Source: Acidimicrobiales bacterium mtb01 (GTDB taxonomy: Bacteria; Actinomycetota; Acidimicrobiia; Acidimicrobiales; Ilumatobacteraceae). Taken from it: a DNA stretch of 64,000 nt. Positions within the stretch are counted from its first letter, which is position 1. Every line of letters begins with the position of its first letter. The stretch spans positions 164,389 through 228,388 of the forward strand of contig NBNI01000002.1 in assembly GCA_004379135.1 (NCBI GenBank), written 5' to 3'. The notes beneath the pieces are model-generated. The model saw only the letters and a program-made list of their open reading frames with translations, was not told where the DNA came from and made no database searches. This document shows positions 16,477 through 24,739 of the stretch, in pieces. The position numbers and the translations under genes were made by a program.

Positions 16477-17277
16477 ATGAGTCAGTCGACCTTGGCCGTC
16501 ATCGGAGGCGGCAACATGGGTGCCGCCCTGGTGGGTGGCCTCCTCGAGAGCGGAGCCGTCGCCGCCCGCGACGTGCTGGTCGTCGAGGTCGTGGCGGCTC
16601 GTCGCGAAACCTTGAGCACGATGTTCCCGGGCGTTCGCGTGATCGAGGCCCTGAGCGCGACCGACCACTGCGATGCGGCCATCGTCGCGGTCAAGCCCCC
16701 CGATGCGGCGGCCGCGGCGGGGGTCGCGGTGAAGGTCGGGGCCCGTCGGATCCTGTCGATCGCCGCCGGAGTCACCATCGCGACTCTCGAACGGGCGTGT
16801 GGAAGCGGCATCGCAGTCGTGCGGGCCATGCCCAACACGCCGGCTCTCGTCGGTGCCGGCGCGAGTGCCATCGCCGGTGGCACGGCCGCATCCGATTCCG
16901 ATGTGGCGTGGGCCGAATCGATTCTCGGTTCGGTCGGAATCGTCGTGCGTGTCGACGAGTCCCAACTCGATGCGATCACCGGACTCACGGGAAGTGGGCC
17001 GGCGTATCTCTTCCTCGTCGCCGAATCCCTCATCGAAGCCGGAGTGAACGCGGGCTTGCCGCGCGAGATGGTCGACGATCTTGTTCGTCAGTTGTTCGTC
17101 GGCTCGTCGAAGTTGCTCGCGCAAGGTCGACCGCCGTCCGAACTGCGCGCACAAGTGACGTCTCCGAACGGAACGACAGCCGCCGGCATCGCCGTTCTCG
17201 AAGTGCGCGCACTCCGAGCGGTGTTCGACGAGGCCGTCGCGGCGGCGACGCGACGCAGTCGCGAACTCGGTTCGTGA
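16477..17277 (+). CDS. proC: Pyrroline-5-carboxylate reductase
   Basis: 266 residues, the family length. The NAD(P)-binding start LAVIGGGNMGAALVGGL is followed by VVRAMPNTPALVGAGASAI and the C-terminal signature ITGLTGSGPAYLFLVAESLIEAGV. The C-terminal helical dimerisation domain carries SPNGTTAAGI. The enzyme reduces pyrroline-5-carboxylate to proline in the last step of proline synthesis. The gene stands alone between a terminator and the unusual AT-rich region that begins at about 17320. Confidence 0.93.
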   Translation: MSQSTLAVIGGGNMGAALVGGLLESGAVAARDVLVVEVVAARRETLSTMFPGVRVIEALSATDHCDAAIVAVKPPDAAAAAGVAVKVGARRILSIAAGVTIATLERACGSGIAVVRAMPNTPALVGAGASAIAGGTAASDSDVAWAESILGSVGIVVRVDESQLDAITGLTGSGPAYLFLVAESLIEAGVNAGLPREMVDDLVRQLFVGSSKLLAQGRPPSELRAQVTSPNGTTAAGIAVLEVRALRAVFDEAVAAATRRSRELGS

Positions 17278-17327
17278 AGTCGCGTGCGCGCCGGATGTCG
17301 TGTTCACCCTGCGTAGCGATTTAGCAC

Positions 17328-17343
17328 GAAAAATCGATTTTTC
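17328..17343. repeat. 16-bp perfect palindrome in AT-rich patch
   Basis: GAAAAATCGATTTTTC is a perfect palindrome inside a roughly 75-base AT-rich stretch (17319-17393) that stands out in the GC-rich window. It lies about 65 bases upstream of the -10-like TAAGGT of the candidate RNA and could be an operator or an UP-like element. Confidence 0.7.
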
Positions 17344-17406
17344 TGCACGCAGCAAACATCGAAATATTTCTTGTTGCATCGCTTTCATTTGCAGGACATT
17401 CGTGTC

Positions 17407-17518
17407 TAAGGTGCGCCACAGGTCACAAGACCACCGGCTCTTCGTAGCCGGGAGACGCGCCCGAAAGGGCAGCGCCGACGGGGCCGGTGCCATCGGGGGG
17501 TTGGCACCGGCCCCGTCG
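17407..17518 (+). ncRNA. Candidate structured RNA (sRNA or 5' leader)
   Basis: After a -10-like TAAGGT (17407-17412) comes a chain of perfect hairpins: GGTC/GACC with ACAA loop (17421-17432), CCGGCT/AGCCGG (17434-17451), GCCC/GGGC with GAAA tetraloop (17459-17470) and a 16-bp perfect stem (17476-17491 with 17503-17518) with an 11-base loop. Transcription would start near 17419. The last stem could end an sRNA of about 100 nt, or it could be an attenuator in front of the SAM hydrolase gene. It does not match the riboswitch consensuses I can recall (SAM, GEMM, glycine, ydaO, ykkC). Confidence 0.45.
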
Positions 17519-17552
17519 CATTATCCGGGACTTCGCTGACACACTGAGGCCG

Positions 17553-18413
17553 ATGTCATCGCGTCGTTACGACACCGTGTCGTTCCTCTCCGATTTCGGA
17601 CAAGGTTCCGATTCGGTCGGAATCGTCAAGTCGATCCTGCGCGACCTCGCCCCCGAAGTCGTCGTGATCGACATCGCGCACGACATCGCTCCGTTCGACG
17701 TTCGCGCCGCGTCGCTCGCACTGGCCCGCGCGGTTCCGTATCTACCCGAAGGCATCATCATCACGAGCGTCGATCCGGGCGCGGGCGGGGACCGACGCAT
17801 CGTCGCGGTGGAGATCGCCGGGGGTGCAGGCATCGTCATCGGTCCCGACAACGGGCTCATCGCCACCGGCGTCGCGCTCGCGGGTGGAGCCGATCGTGCG
17901 GTGGTGCTCGACCGCGAGGAGCATCACCTCGCTTCACCCGGTGCCACCTTCGCCGCTCGCGACGTGATGGCTCCCGTCGCGGCCGCGCTTTGCGGCGGGG
18001 CCGAACTGTTCTCGGTCGGGACCGAGATCGACGCGGCGTCGCTGCTGCCGAGTGTGGTCCCCATCCCTCGTGAGGAGAACGGCGGGCTCGCATGCGAGAT
18101 CATCTGGGTCGATCGCTTCGGCAATCTTCAACTCAACGTGTCGGTCGACGATCTGAGCGACGTGTGGGGGAAGGCGCCCGATCGTGTTCGGGTGTCGTGG
18201 GCCGACAACGTGCGCAACCTTCGCATCACCACATCGTTCTCCGACCTCGGTGCCGGCGCACTCGGCCTCGTGGTCGATTCCACCGGTCTCCTGAGTCTGA
18301 GTCTCGATCGGGCCTCGGCGGCCCGCGAGCTCGGGATCGGCGAGGGCGAGGGAGTTCTCATCACACCGTCCGACGAACAGGGCGTCACCGTTCCCGTCAG
18401 CCTGCGGGCTTGA
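17553..18413 (+). CDS. S-adenosyl-L-methionine hydrolase / hydroxide adenosyltransferase (DUF62)
   Basis: 286 residues. ATG at 17553; the frame is open upstream but the family begins here with VSFLSDFGQGSDSVGIVK. Conserved family positions are visible: the Asp of SDFG, VIDIAHDIAPFDVRAAS, TSVDPGAGGDRR, IGPDNGL and ATFAARDVMAPVAAAL, then a C-terminal beta-barrel with VDRFGNLQLNV. Members hydrolyse SAM to adenosine and methionine, or in the fluorinase/chlorinase branch use halide. The chlorinase and fluorinase active-site insert is not evident, so the hydrolase is more likely. It sits 35 bases after the candidate RNA. Confidence 0.85.
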   Translation: MSSRRYDTVSFLSDFGQGSDSVGIVKSILRDLAPEVVVIDIAHDIAPFDVRAASLALARAVPYLPEGIIITSVDPGAGGDRRIVAVEIAGGAGIVIGPDNGLIATGVALAGGADRAVVLDREEHHLASPGATFAARDVMAPVAAALCGGAELFSVGTEIDAASLLPSVVPIPREENGGLACEIIWVDRFGNLQLNVSVDDLSDVWGKAPDRVRVSWADNVRNLRITTSFSDLGAGALGLVVDSTGLLSLSLDRASAARELGIGEGEGVLITPSDEQGVTVPVSLRA

Positions 18414-18460
18414 TGGTGTTGACACCCTTCGCGCCACAGCCCCAGGGCTAGGGTGAAGTC

Positions 18461-18544
18461 GTGCGCCCGGCCACGACCTTGACGACGGCACTGCTGTTGG
18501 CGGCGATCTTCATCGCGGGAATCGTGTCCCTCCTGCGCCTCTGA
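18461..18544 (+). CDS. Tiny membrane protein (27 aa), unknown
   Basis: A GTG-started frame whose residues 8-24 are a single hydrophobic span (TTALLLAAIFIAGIVSLL). A -10-like TAGGGT (18449-18454) stands six bases before the GTG, the same arrangement as at other leaderless genes here, and the stop is ten bases before the next gene. It may therefore be a real small protein, the first gene of the acyl-CoA synthetase transcript. No family is recognised. Confidence 0.4.
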   Translation: MRPATTLTTALLLAAIFIAGIVSLLRL

Positions 18545-18554
18545 ACGGCCCGTC

Positions 18555-20060
18555 GTGAACCTCGCCAGCATCATCGACCACCATCCCGACACCGCTCCGG
18601 CGATCATCAGCCGGGGCATCGTCACCGATTACCGCATGCTTCGCGAGCAGGTCGAGGCCTTTCGCGGTTCGCTCGGCGATTTGGGCGTTCACAAGGGCGA
18701 TCGCGTCGCCCTGTTGTGCGGCAACGGCACGGCGTTCGTCGTGGCGTATCTGGCCACGATCGGGATGGGAGCGATCGCCGTTCCGCTCAACCCGCTCAGC
18801 CCCACACCCGAACTGCAGCGCGAACTCGAAGTGGTCGATCCAGCAGTGGCCGTCGTCGAGGCGTCGGCGGTCTTCACGTTCGGCGGCGTGTCGCGTCGCG
18901 AACTCGGGAGTCTGCGTCACATCGTCGTGACCGATGAGAAGAGCGCCGCTCAACTGAAGGGCGACGCCGAGATCCATTCGTTCGACGCATTGCTGGCCGG
19001 CCCGGCGAGTCCGAGCGTTCCCGTCGATTCCGATCACCCGGCGGTGTTGATCTTCACGAGTGGCACGGCCGGTGCGTCGCGGGCCGCCACTCTCTCGCAC
19101 GGCAATCTGCTCGCCAACATCGATCAGAGCAACTCCACCAGCGACCACATCAAGACGGGTGATGTGGTGTTCGGCGTGCTGCCGATGTTCCACATCTTCG
19201 GCCTCAACGTCGTTCTCGGAGTCACCCTGCAGGCCGGTGCGTGCGTCGTCCTCGTGCAGCGTTTCGATCCGATCACCGCCGTCGAAACGATCGCCGAACG
19301 GAACATCACGATCTTCCCCGGCGCCCCGGCGCTCTGGGTGGCGCTGTCGCTGCTCGAAGGCGTTCCCGCCGATGCCTTCGCGTCGATTCGTCTCGCCCTC
19401 ACCGGAGCGGCGCGCATGCCCGACGAAGCCGCCGATCGACTGCTCGCAAAGTTCGGTGTGCGGCTCCGCGAGGGCTACGGGCTCACCGAAGCGGCGCCCG
19501 TCGTCACCAGTTCGGTGGGCGTCGAGGCGCGTCGCGGTTCCGTCGGCAAGGCCGTCGATGGAGTCGAAGTGCGCGTGGTCGACGAGGACGGGAACGACGC
19601 GTTGGTGGGCGACAGCGGCGAAGTGTGGGTCAAGGGCGCCAACGTGTTCGTTGGCTACTGGAACGATCCCGACGCCACGGCCCGAGTTCTCGACGGCGAA
19701 GGTTGGTTGCATACCGGCGACGTCGGAACCGTCGATGCCGATGGTTACTTGTACCTGCTCGATCGGGCCAAGGATCTGATCATCGTCTCGGGTTTCAACG
19801 TGTTCCCGGCCGAAGTCGAAGAAGTGCTCATGAAGCACCCGGCTGTTCTCGAGGCCGGGGTCGTGGGCGTGCCGCATCCGCAGACCGGCGAGGCGGTGCG
19901 CGCGTTCGTCGTTCTGAAACCGGGCGAAGTGGCCGACGAGGACACCCTCATCGACCATTGCCACGACTACATCGCCCGGTACAAGTGCCCGAGCAAGGTG
20001 CTGATCGTGCCCGAGCTACCGCACAATCAGTTCGGCAAACTTCTGCGTCGCGCTCTCTGA
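18555..20060 (+). CDS. Acyl-CoA synthetase / long-chain-fatty-acid-CoA ligase family protein
   Basis: 501 residues from GTG. AMP-forming adenylate domain with YGLTEAAPVV, the TGD motif in WLHTGDVGTVDADGYLYLLDR and KDLIIVSGFNVFPAEVEEVL. The C-terminal Lys of NQFGKLLRRAL matches the catalytic lysine of the thioester-forming conformation. The P-loop reads FTSGTAGASRAATLSHGN instead of the common TSGTTGxPKG, with Lys replaced by Arg, which may slow adenylation. It activates a carboxylic acid, probably a fatty acid, as acyl-AMP then acyl-CoA. Its last 45 bases overlap the convergent membrane-protein gene. Confidence 0.85.
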   Translation: MNLASIIDHHPDTAPAIISRGIVTDYRMLREQVEAFRGSLGDLGVHKGDRVALLCGNGTAFVVAYLATIGMGAIAVPLNPLSPTPELQRELEVVDPAVAVVEASAVFTFGGVSRRELGSLRHIVVTDEKSAAQLKGDAEIHSFDALLAGPASPSVPVDSDHPAVLIFTSGTAGASRAATLSHGNLLANIDQSNSTSDHIKTGDVVFGVLPMFHIFGLNVVLGVTLQAGACVVLVQRFDPITAVETIAERNITIFPGAPALWVALSLLEGVPADAFASIRLALTGAARMPDEAADRLLAKFGVRLREGYGLTEAAPVVTSSVGVEARRGSVGKAVDGVEVRVVDEDGNDALVGDSGEVWVKGANVFVGYWNDPDATARVLDGEGWLHTGDVGTVDADGYLYLLDRAKDLIIVSGFNVFPAEVEEVLMKHPAVLEAGVVGVPHPQTGEAVRAFVVLKPGEVADEDTLIDHCHDYIARYKCPSKVLIVPELPHNQFGKLLRRAL

Positions 20061-20771
20061 GCGCCGCGGTTCGGTCACGGCTACCAAGAAGCCGGCGAAC
20101 AGGATCACGACTCCGCTCACGAGGGTGACGGCGAAGGCGCGATCCTCCCCCAGTCGGCCCGCCAACGATCCGCTCGTCGACAACGTGAGTGTGCCGAGTG
20201 CGATCAAGGCGTTGGCCCAGGCGTGCCGCGCCACGCTCACGACGTGTCGAGTCGCCGATCCGACCGCGGGTGTGCGGCCACGAACGACGCGTGCGATCGA
20301 CCATAGAGCGCCGATGATGATCACGAGTGCGGCCACGCCCGACCCCACGGCGGCGAAGGCCCGAGGTGCGGCATCGAAGATTTCACTGCCCTTGGGCATG
20401 TCGTCGGCGTCGATGGCACCCTTCGTGGGAGCGGTGAACACGACACCGGCGGCGGCCCCCGAGAGACCGATGAGCCAGACGCGAACACGGTCGCCGATCG
20501 CGCGGCCGGCGAGGAGGTACACGGTGCCGAGTGCCAACCACGGAACGTTCAGGATCGCGCCGGCGAGATAGAAGACGCGGAACGACGCCAGGCTCCAGCC
20601 CCGAGCCTCGGCCCACCACAACGCACCCGAGCCGACCGCGAATAGAACCAGCGACACCGTCCAGGCGGCTTCGTGCGGACGACCACGACGACTCCAGCGA
20701 TCGAACGTGGAGATGGCGAACACCGATGCAATGAGAGTTGCGGCGGCGGCGAGGGCGACGTCGACGGTCAC
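20016..20771 (-). CDS. Polytopic membrane protein of unknown function
   Basis: 251 residues from the GTG at 20771. About seven hydrophobic spans, including VDVALAAAATLIASVFAIST, FYLAGAILNVPWLALGTVYL, FAAVGSGVAALVIIIGALWS and FAVTLVSGVVILFAGFLVAV. A polar loop with KGAIDADDMPKGSE lies mid-protein. The start is supported by TAGCCT seven bases upstream. Its 3' end overlaps the end of the acyl-CoA synthetase gene on the other strand by 45 bases. No enzyme motif is seen. Confidence 0.7.
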   Translation of the reverse strand: MTVDVALAAAATLIASVFAISTFDRWSRRGRPHEAAWTVSLVLFAVGSGALWWAEARGWSLASFRVFYLAGAILNVPWLALGTVYLLAGRAIGDRVRVWLIGLSGAAAGVVFTAPTKGAIDADDMPKGSEIFDAAPRAFAAVGSGVAALVIIIGALWSIARVVRGRTPAVGSATRHVVSVARHAWANALIALGTLTLSTSGSLAGRLGEDRAFAVTLVSGVVILFAGFLVAVTEPRRSESATQKFAELIVR

Positions 20772-20778
20772 CTCGCCA

Positions 20779-20784
20779 AGGCTA
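20779..20784 (-). promoter_or_regulatory. -10 box TAGCCT before the membrane-protein gene
   Basis: Minus-strand TAGCCT is seven bases from the GTG at 20771, matching the leaderless pattern and deciding the start codon. Confidence 0.45.
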
Positions 20785-20861
20785 CGAGCATCGTCGTCCG
20801 ACGGTGACCAAAGACCCACGTGACGAACGAGCGCGAGTCATCGGCCGAAACGGCCAACCCC

Positions 20862-20867
20862 TAGCGT
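20862..20867 (+). promoter_or_regulatory. -10 box TAGCGT before rex
   Basis: TAGCGT is eight bases before the ATG at 20876. Leaderless initiation is likely, and the longer upstream open frame is unrelated to Rex. Confidence 0.5.
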
Positions 20868-20875
20868 TTCGAGCG

Positions 20876-21559
20876 ATGCCCGACCGCCCCCGTCGCCGGA
20901 TTCCCGAAGCAACCGTTTCGCGACTTCCCGTGTACTTGCGCATCCTCAACGAGTTGGCGGCCGAGGGAGTCGATCACGTCTCCTCCGATCGACTCGCCGA
21001 GTTGGCCGGAGTCAACGCCGCCAAGGTTCGCAAGGACTTGTCGTATCTCGGCAGCTACGGAACGCGCGGCGTCGGGTACGAGGTCTCGTACCTCGTCTAT
21101 CAAGTGCAGCGCGAACTCGGCCTCAATCACGAGTGGCCGGTGGTGATCGTCGGTGCCGGCAACTTGGGTCAGGCGTTGTCGGGTTACGGCGGCTTCGGTC
21201 AACGCGGATTTCCCGTGGCCGGCATCGTCGACGTCGACACATCGAAGATCGGTTCGGTCATCGGCGGCGTGCGTGTCCGGCACATCGACGACCTTCCGCA
21301 GATCGTCGCGTCGCGCCAGGTCTCGATCGGAGTGGTGGCGGTGCCGGGAGCATCCGCACAAGATGCCGCCGAACGTCTGGTTCGCGCCGGTGTCACGAGC
21401 ATTCTCAACTTCGCCCCGGTCGTGCTGAGCGTCCCGCGCGGCATCACGGTGCGCAAGGTCGACCTGGCGCTCGAGTTGCAGATCCTCAGCTATTACGAAC
21501 AACGCCGCGCCGGCACTCTGCACGCGGTCCCCGGCCAGGGCAAGAGCGCCTCGGCCTGA
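20876..21559 (+). CDS. rex: Redox-sensing transcriptional repressor Rex
   Basis: 227 residues. An N-terminal winged helix (IPEATVSRLPVYLRILNELA, VSSDRLAELAGVNAAKVRKDLSYLGSYGTRGVGYEV) is followed by a Rossmann domain (VVIVGAGNLGQALSGYGGF) and the domain-swapped C-terminal helix (LALELQILSYYEQ). Rex binds operators when NAD+ is high and leaves DNA when NADH rises, derepressing respiratory genes such as cytochrome oxidases and NADH dehydrogenase. Its place at the head of a 39-kb respiratory cluster fits that role. I found no good Rex operator in front of the nuo or bc operons by eye. Confidence 0.95.
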   Translation: MPDRPRRRIPEATVSRLPVYLRILNELAAEGVDHVSSDRLAELAGVNAAKVRKDLSYLGSYGTRGVGYEVSYLVYQVQRELGLNHEWPVVIVGAGNLGQALSGYGGFGQRGFPVAGIVDVDTSKIGSVIGGVRVRHIDDLPQIVASRQVSIGVVAVPGASAQDAAERLVRAGVTSILNFAPVVLSVPRGITVRKVDLALELQILSYYEQRRAGTLHAVPGQGKSASA

Positions 21560-21573
21560 CGCATTCGCCGACG

Positions 21574-21579
21574 TACGCT
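21574..21579 (+). promoter_or_regulatory. -10 box TACGCT before secreted-protein gene
   Basis: TACGCT is six bases before the GTG at 21586, another leaderless arrangement. Confidence 0.45.
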
Positions 21580-21585
21580 TCGAGT

Positions 21586-22173
21586 GTGCGTCTTTTCGGC
21601 CGATCGATCGGAACCCTCGCACTCGTCGCACTGTGCCTGCTCGCTCTGCGGGCTTGTGCGCGCGGCGACGACACGTCGGCCGCGCCGGTGGTCGAGTCAC
21701 GGCGCATCGATCTGGCGGCATTGACATCGACCATTCGTTCGGACGGCTCATGGTCGGTGGTCGATGGTGCGATGAGCGGCAACGCGACGATCGTTCTGGC
21801 CAATGGGCGAGTTCTTCAATTGACGGATGGGACGCTCGGCGAGTCGACGTGCTTGTTCCCCGACGTGACCAACGCGTGCGCGTTGCTGGCCGACACCCTG
21901 GGCGACGGAATCATCTGGTTCTCGCTTCTTCCCGCACCGCCGAGTGGATCGAAGGAATTGGAGTTGCCCGCCATCGACCGACTTCTGGACGGCGTGACCT
22001 ACGCGCGACTCGAGAACGGAATCGAAGTGCCTCTCCTCGATCGCGTGATCAGGCGCTGCGAAGAGGAGTCACCGAACTTGTCGTCGTTCGTGCAGAAACA
22101 TCGCGGCCAGCACGTGACCCTTCTCGATCTCGATCGTGGCGAGGTGTCGGCGGTGCGCTGCACGACCGCCTGA
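21586..22173 (+). CDS. Putative lipoprotein, unknown function
   Basis: 195 residues from GTG. A signal sequence (VRLFGRSIGTLALVALCLLA) leads to LRAC, a possible lipobox around residue 25. The mature part is soluble with four cysteines, two of them in STCLFPDVTNACALL, which may form a disulfide, and ends LDRGEVSAVRCTTA. No domain is recognised. It lies between rex and a menaquinone-reductase-like gene on the opposite strand, and is probably anchored on the outer face of the membrane. Confidence 0.6.
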   Translation: MRLFGRSIGTLALVALCLLALRACARGDDTSAAPVVESRRIDLAALTSTIRSDGSWSVVDGAMSGNATIVLANGRVLQLTDGTLGESTCLFPDVTNACALLADTLGDGIIWFSLLPAPPSGSKELELPAIDRLLDGVTYARLENGIEVPLLDRVIRRCEEESPNLSSFVQKHRGQHVTLLDLDRGEVSAVRCTTA

Positions 22174-22184
22174 AAAGCCGGAGG

Positions 22185-23429
22185 TCAGGCGTTGGGCGCG
22201 AGGCGCACGATGGCAGCGGCCGCCTTGTACGCGGCTTCCGCCGGACCGATCTCGTCGGGCCGCAGCAAGTTGGCCATGATGCGCAGCACCCACTCCATGA
22301 GCGTGCGACTGTGCATGCCGACGCGACTGAGCTCGCGCATGATGGCAGGACGACCGATGATGCGGGCGAAGAGACGAGCCACCTTGAAGTACTGGCCGTA
22401 TTCGTCGTCGAGCATCGACTGGTAGCGCTGCAGCGCCGCCGGGTCGTTGGCACTGATCGCCTGGTGGAGCACTTCGGCGGCGATCCGTGCGGTTTCGTAC
22501 GCGTAGTCGATGCCCTCACCGTTGAACGGATTGACGCTCCCCGCGGCGTCGCCGACCACGAGATACGTCGGACCCGATTTCGGTCCGACCGAGCCACCCA
22601 TGGGAATGCGCCCCGACGTCGCCTTGCACGTGGGTGAGTTCGGATCGATCTCCCAGCGATCGGCGATCATGTGCGCGTACTCGTTGAGAAGATGCGTCGT
22701 GTTGACGGTCTTGAAGTCGCGGAACGTCGAAAGAAGACCGACACCGATGTTGACGGTGCCGTCGCCCACCGGGAAGATCCAGCCGTAACCCGGGAGAGGA
22801 TTGCCGTTGCGATCCTTCACGTCGAGCGCCGACTCGATCCAGGGGTCGGCGTGACGCGGCGTCTCCCAGTAGGTGCGGATGGCGGTGCCGTAGGGCCATT
22901 CCTTGGTGCGGAACGTTCCGAGCGCCCGACCGAAGCGACTGTTCGCTCCGTCGGCGACCACCACGTAGCGCGCGGTGATCTCCTTGTTCGATCCGTCCTT
23001 GGCGGTGACGTGGGCACCGCGCACGAAACCGCGCTCGAGGATCGGAGCGTTGGCTTCGTGTCCTTCGAGCAACGTGGCTCCGGCCTTGACCGCGTTGTAC
23101 GCGACCATCGTGTCGAGTTCGCTGCGACGCACGACGTAACCGTGCTGCGGGTAGATCGGATGGGTGGGCCACTGCAGTTCGAGTTCGCGTCCGTGCGCGG
23201 TCGCGCGCAGACCCTCGTAGCGGTGGTACTTGGCCAGCGAATCGCCGAGACCCATGTCATGGATCTGCTTCACCGCCCGCGGTGTGAGGCCGTCGCCGCA
23301 CGTCTTCTCGCGCGGAAACGCCTTCTTCTCGATCATCACCACGTCGTGACCGTGCTGAGCCAACCAATACGCGGCCGCCGAACCGGCCGGGCCGGCGCCG
23401 ACGACGAGGACGTCGTGCTGAGGGGTCAT
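22185..23429 (-). CDS. Geranylgeranyl-reductase-family flavoprotein (MenJ-like menaquinone reductase)
   Basis: 414 residues. FAD-binding start VLVVGAGPAGSAAAYWLAQ with Glu at the end of the second strand (IEKKAFPREKTCGDGLTPRA, the family's conserved Cys-Gly-Asp-Gly). The second FAD motif is YLVVGDAAGSVNPFNGEGID. The family saturates isoprenoid double bonds. In mycobacteria MenJ reduces one bond of the menaquinone side chain. Location beside rex and directly before the cytochrome bc genes favours a role in quinone maturation over archaeal-type lipid reduction, but that is inference. Confidence 0.8.
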   Translation of the reverse strand: MTPQHDVLVVGAGPAGSAAAYWLAQHGHDVVMIEKKAFPREKTCGDGLTPRAVKQIHDMGLGDSLAKYHRYEGLRATAHGRELELQWPTHPIYPQHGYVVRRSELDTMVAYNAVKAGATLLEGHEANAPILERGFVRGAHVTAKDGSNKEITARYVVVADGANSRFGRALGTFRTKEWPYGTAIRTYWETPRHADPWIESALDVKDRNGNPLPGYGWIFPVGDGTVNIGVGLLSTFRDFKTVNTTHLLNEYAHMIADRWEIDPNSPTCKATSGRIPMGGSVGPKSGPTYLVVGDAAGSVNPFNGEGIDYAYETARIAAEVLHQAISANDPAALQRYQSMLDDEYGQYFKVARLFARIIGRPAIMRELSRVGMHSRTLMEWVLRIMANLLRPDEIGPAEAAYKAAAAIVRLAPNA

Positions 23430-23517
23430 GGAGTCAGTGTGCCCGGCACGACGACGACGTGCTCAGGTGGGCGCGATGAGAAGGCGGTGGTGATGCGTTC
23501 CGTCGGTCACACGGCGA

Positions 23518-24333
23518 TCACTCGCCGCCACCGACAATCCCGCCGGCAGTCGTGCCGAGGCGCGGATCGGTGCCGATGTTCAGCTCGGGGCTGTCGAACG
23601 TCAGCGAGCCGCCCTCGAGGTTGGCGAAGATCTCGCTCTCGGGGCTGCACCACTTCTCGTATTCCTCGGCCCACTCACCGGCCGGGTCGGCACCCGACAG
23701 GTCGTACCGGATGTGGCACACCAGCCCGAGGATCTCGTAATCGGTGAGCGCTCCGCCGTACTTGGACCCCTGGGCCGGCATGGGGCTGCCGTTGTACGAG
23801 TAGGGCACGTGGGCCCCGCCCTCACGGTTCGGGTCTCCGTAACTGGCCACCCCGGCGGCCCGGAAGGCCTCGGATCCGACGTAGACCCAGTTGAGCATGT
23901 CCTCGATGTGGGGGAAGGTGAGCAGCGACTCGCCGTCCTTCAGGACCCGGCCGGCGCCGCCCGAACCGTCCGCGCCATGGCACGACGCACAGGACCCGTA
24001 GTTCTCCTGGCCGACCAAAATAGGGCCGCTGGCCTCGGCTTTTTGGGGCTGGAGGCCCCGGACGTACATGAACACGAAGAGGGGGAGGAGCGACAAGGTG
24101 ACCATGGCCCAGGACGGGATCCGGCCCCGTTTCTTGGCCGCCGCCACGTAGGGCGGGTCGGGCTTGACGGGCGGGGCGGCCGGCTCGGGGGCGGCGGCTC
24201 GGGTGGCCGGGGCGGCCGTCGGAGCGGCCTCGACCTCGCGGCCGGGGGTGGCGGGAGCACTGGAGGATTCGCCCGAACCGCCGGCTTTGCGGTCGCGAGA
24301 GCGCTTCAGGAGGTGCTCGGGAATCTCGGTCAC
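23518..24333 (-). CDS. Membrane-anchored mono-haem cytochrome c with IPEHLL N-terminal motif
   Basis: 271 residues from the GTG at 24333, with AAAGGA about nine bases upstream. It begins VTEIPEHLLKRSRDRK, then a long Ala/Pro-rich cytoplasmic linker (residues 20-75), one membrane span (IPSWAMVTLSLLPLFVFMYV) and a periplasmic-side domain with haem motif CASCHG. A Met ligand is possible in PMPAQGSKYGG. The same IPEHLLKR opening occurs twice in the cytochrome b subunit at 26449, although the two genes are divergent. It probably carries electrons from the bc complex to an oxidase. Confidence 0.85.
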   Translation of the reverse strand: MTEIPEHLLKRSRDRKAGGSGESSSAPATPGREVEAAPTAAPATRAAAPEPAAPPVKPDPPYVAAAKKRGRIPSWAMVTLSLLPLFVFMYVRGLQPQKAEASGPILVGQENYGSCASCHGADGSGGAGRVLKDGESLLTFPHIEDMLNWVYVGSEAFRAAGVASYGDPNREGGAHVPYSYNGSPMPAQGSKYGGALTDYEILGLVCHIRYDLSGADPAGEWAEEYEKWCSPESEIFANLEGGSLTFDSPELNIGTDPRLGTTAGGIVGGGE

Positions 24334-24739
24334 TGACCAGTCCTTTCGGGGGACCCGCACGGGGTCGCAACGACTTCCTCGAGATTAGAGCCCGTCGCGC
24401 TGAACAACGGAATTTGCGCCCAAGTTCACGCGCGAATCGCGTGACGGATGATGCCTCGCGAACTAGCGCACAACCATGCTCGCCCCCGGGGTCGGGCTGA
24501 TAGACCGATCACGCGGGAGCGGCCAGCCGAGCACCTCGGTCGGGACGGTCTCGTCGAACCCTTCCGAACCGCCCGAATCAGGCTTGCCGTGACCGACGTC
24601 TTGCCATCTGACCAGGTGTGGAGTTGGGTCCGGCGAGGGTCGTCACGGCTAAGGTTCTCTCCGACCAACCCCCGGCGCGAGCAGCGCCATCTCAGTCCAC
24701 CGCGGGCGCAGACATGGCACAGAAAGGATGAACGGCCGA
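24334..24739. promoter_or_regulatory. Divergent intergenic region, cytochrome c / bc-nuo operon
   Basis: About 400 bases without a supported gene; short open frames on both strands have no family character. For the plus-strand operon TAAGGT at 24650-24655 is a plausible -10, giving a leader of about 80 bases, and AAAGGA at 24723-24728 is a ribosome-binding site. For the minus-strand cytochrome, TAATCT (24387-24382) is a possible -10. This is presumably the control region of a 20-kb respiratory transcript. I see no clear Rex-type inverted repeat. Confidence 0.4.

Noticed and set aside
17419..17518. Known riboswitch (GEMM c-di-GMP, SAM, ydaO, glycine, ykkC) or the actinobacterial 6C RNA
   Set aside because: Hairpins are clear but the conserved bases of these classes are not there. 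The minus strand has a loop with six C but only one such hairpin, whereas 6C RNA needs two.
18419..18454. TTGACA (18419-18424) as -35 of the small membrane peptide promoter
   Set aside because: The spacing to TAGGGT is 24 bases, too long for a sigma70-type promoter, and it overlaps the end of the previous gene. It is probably chance.
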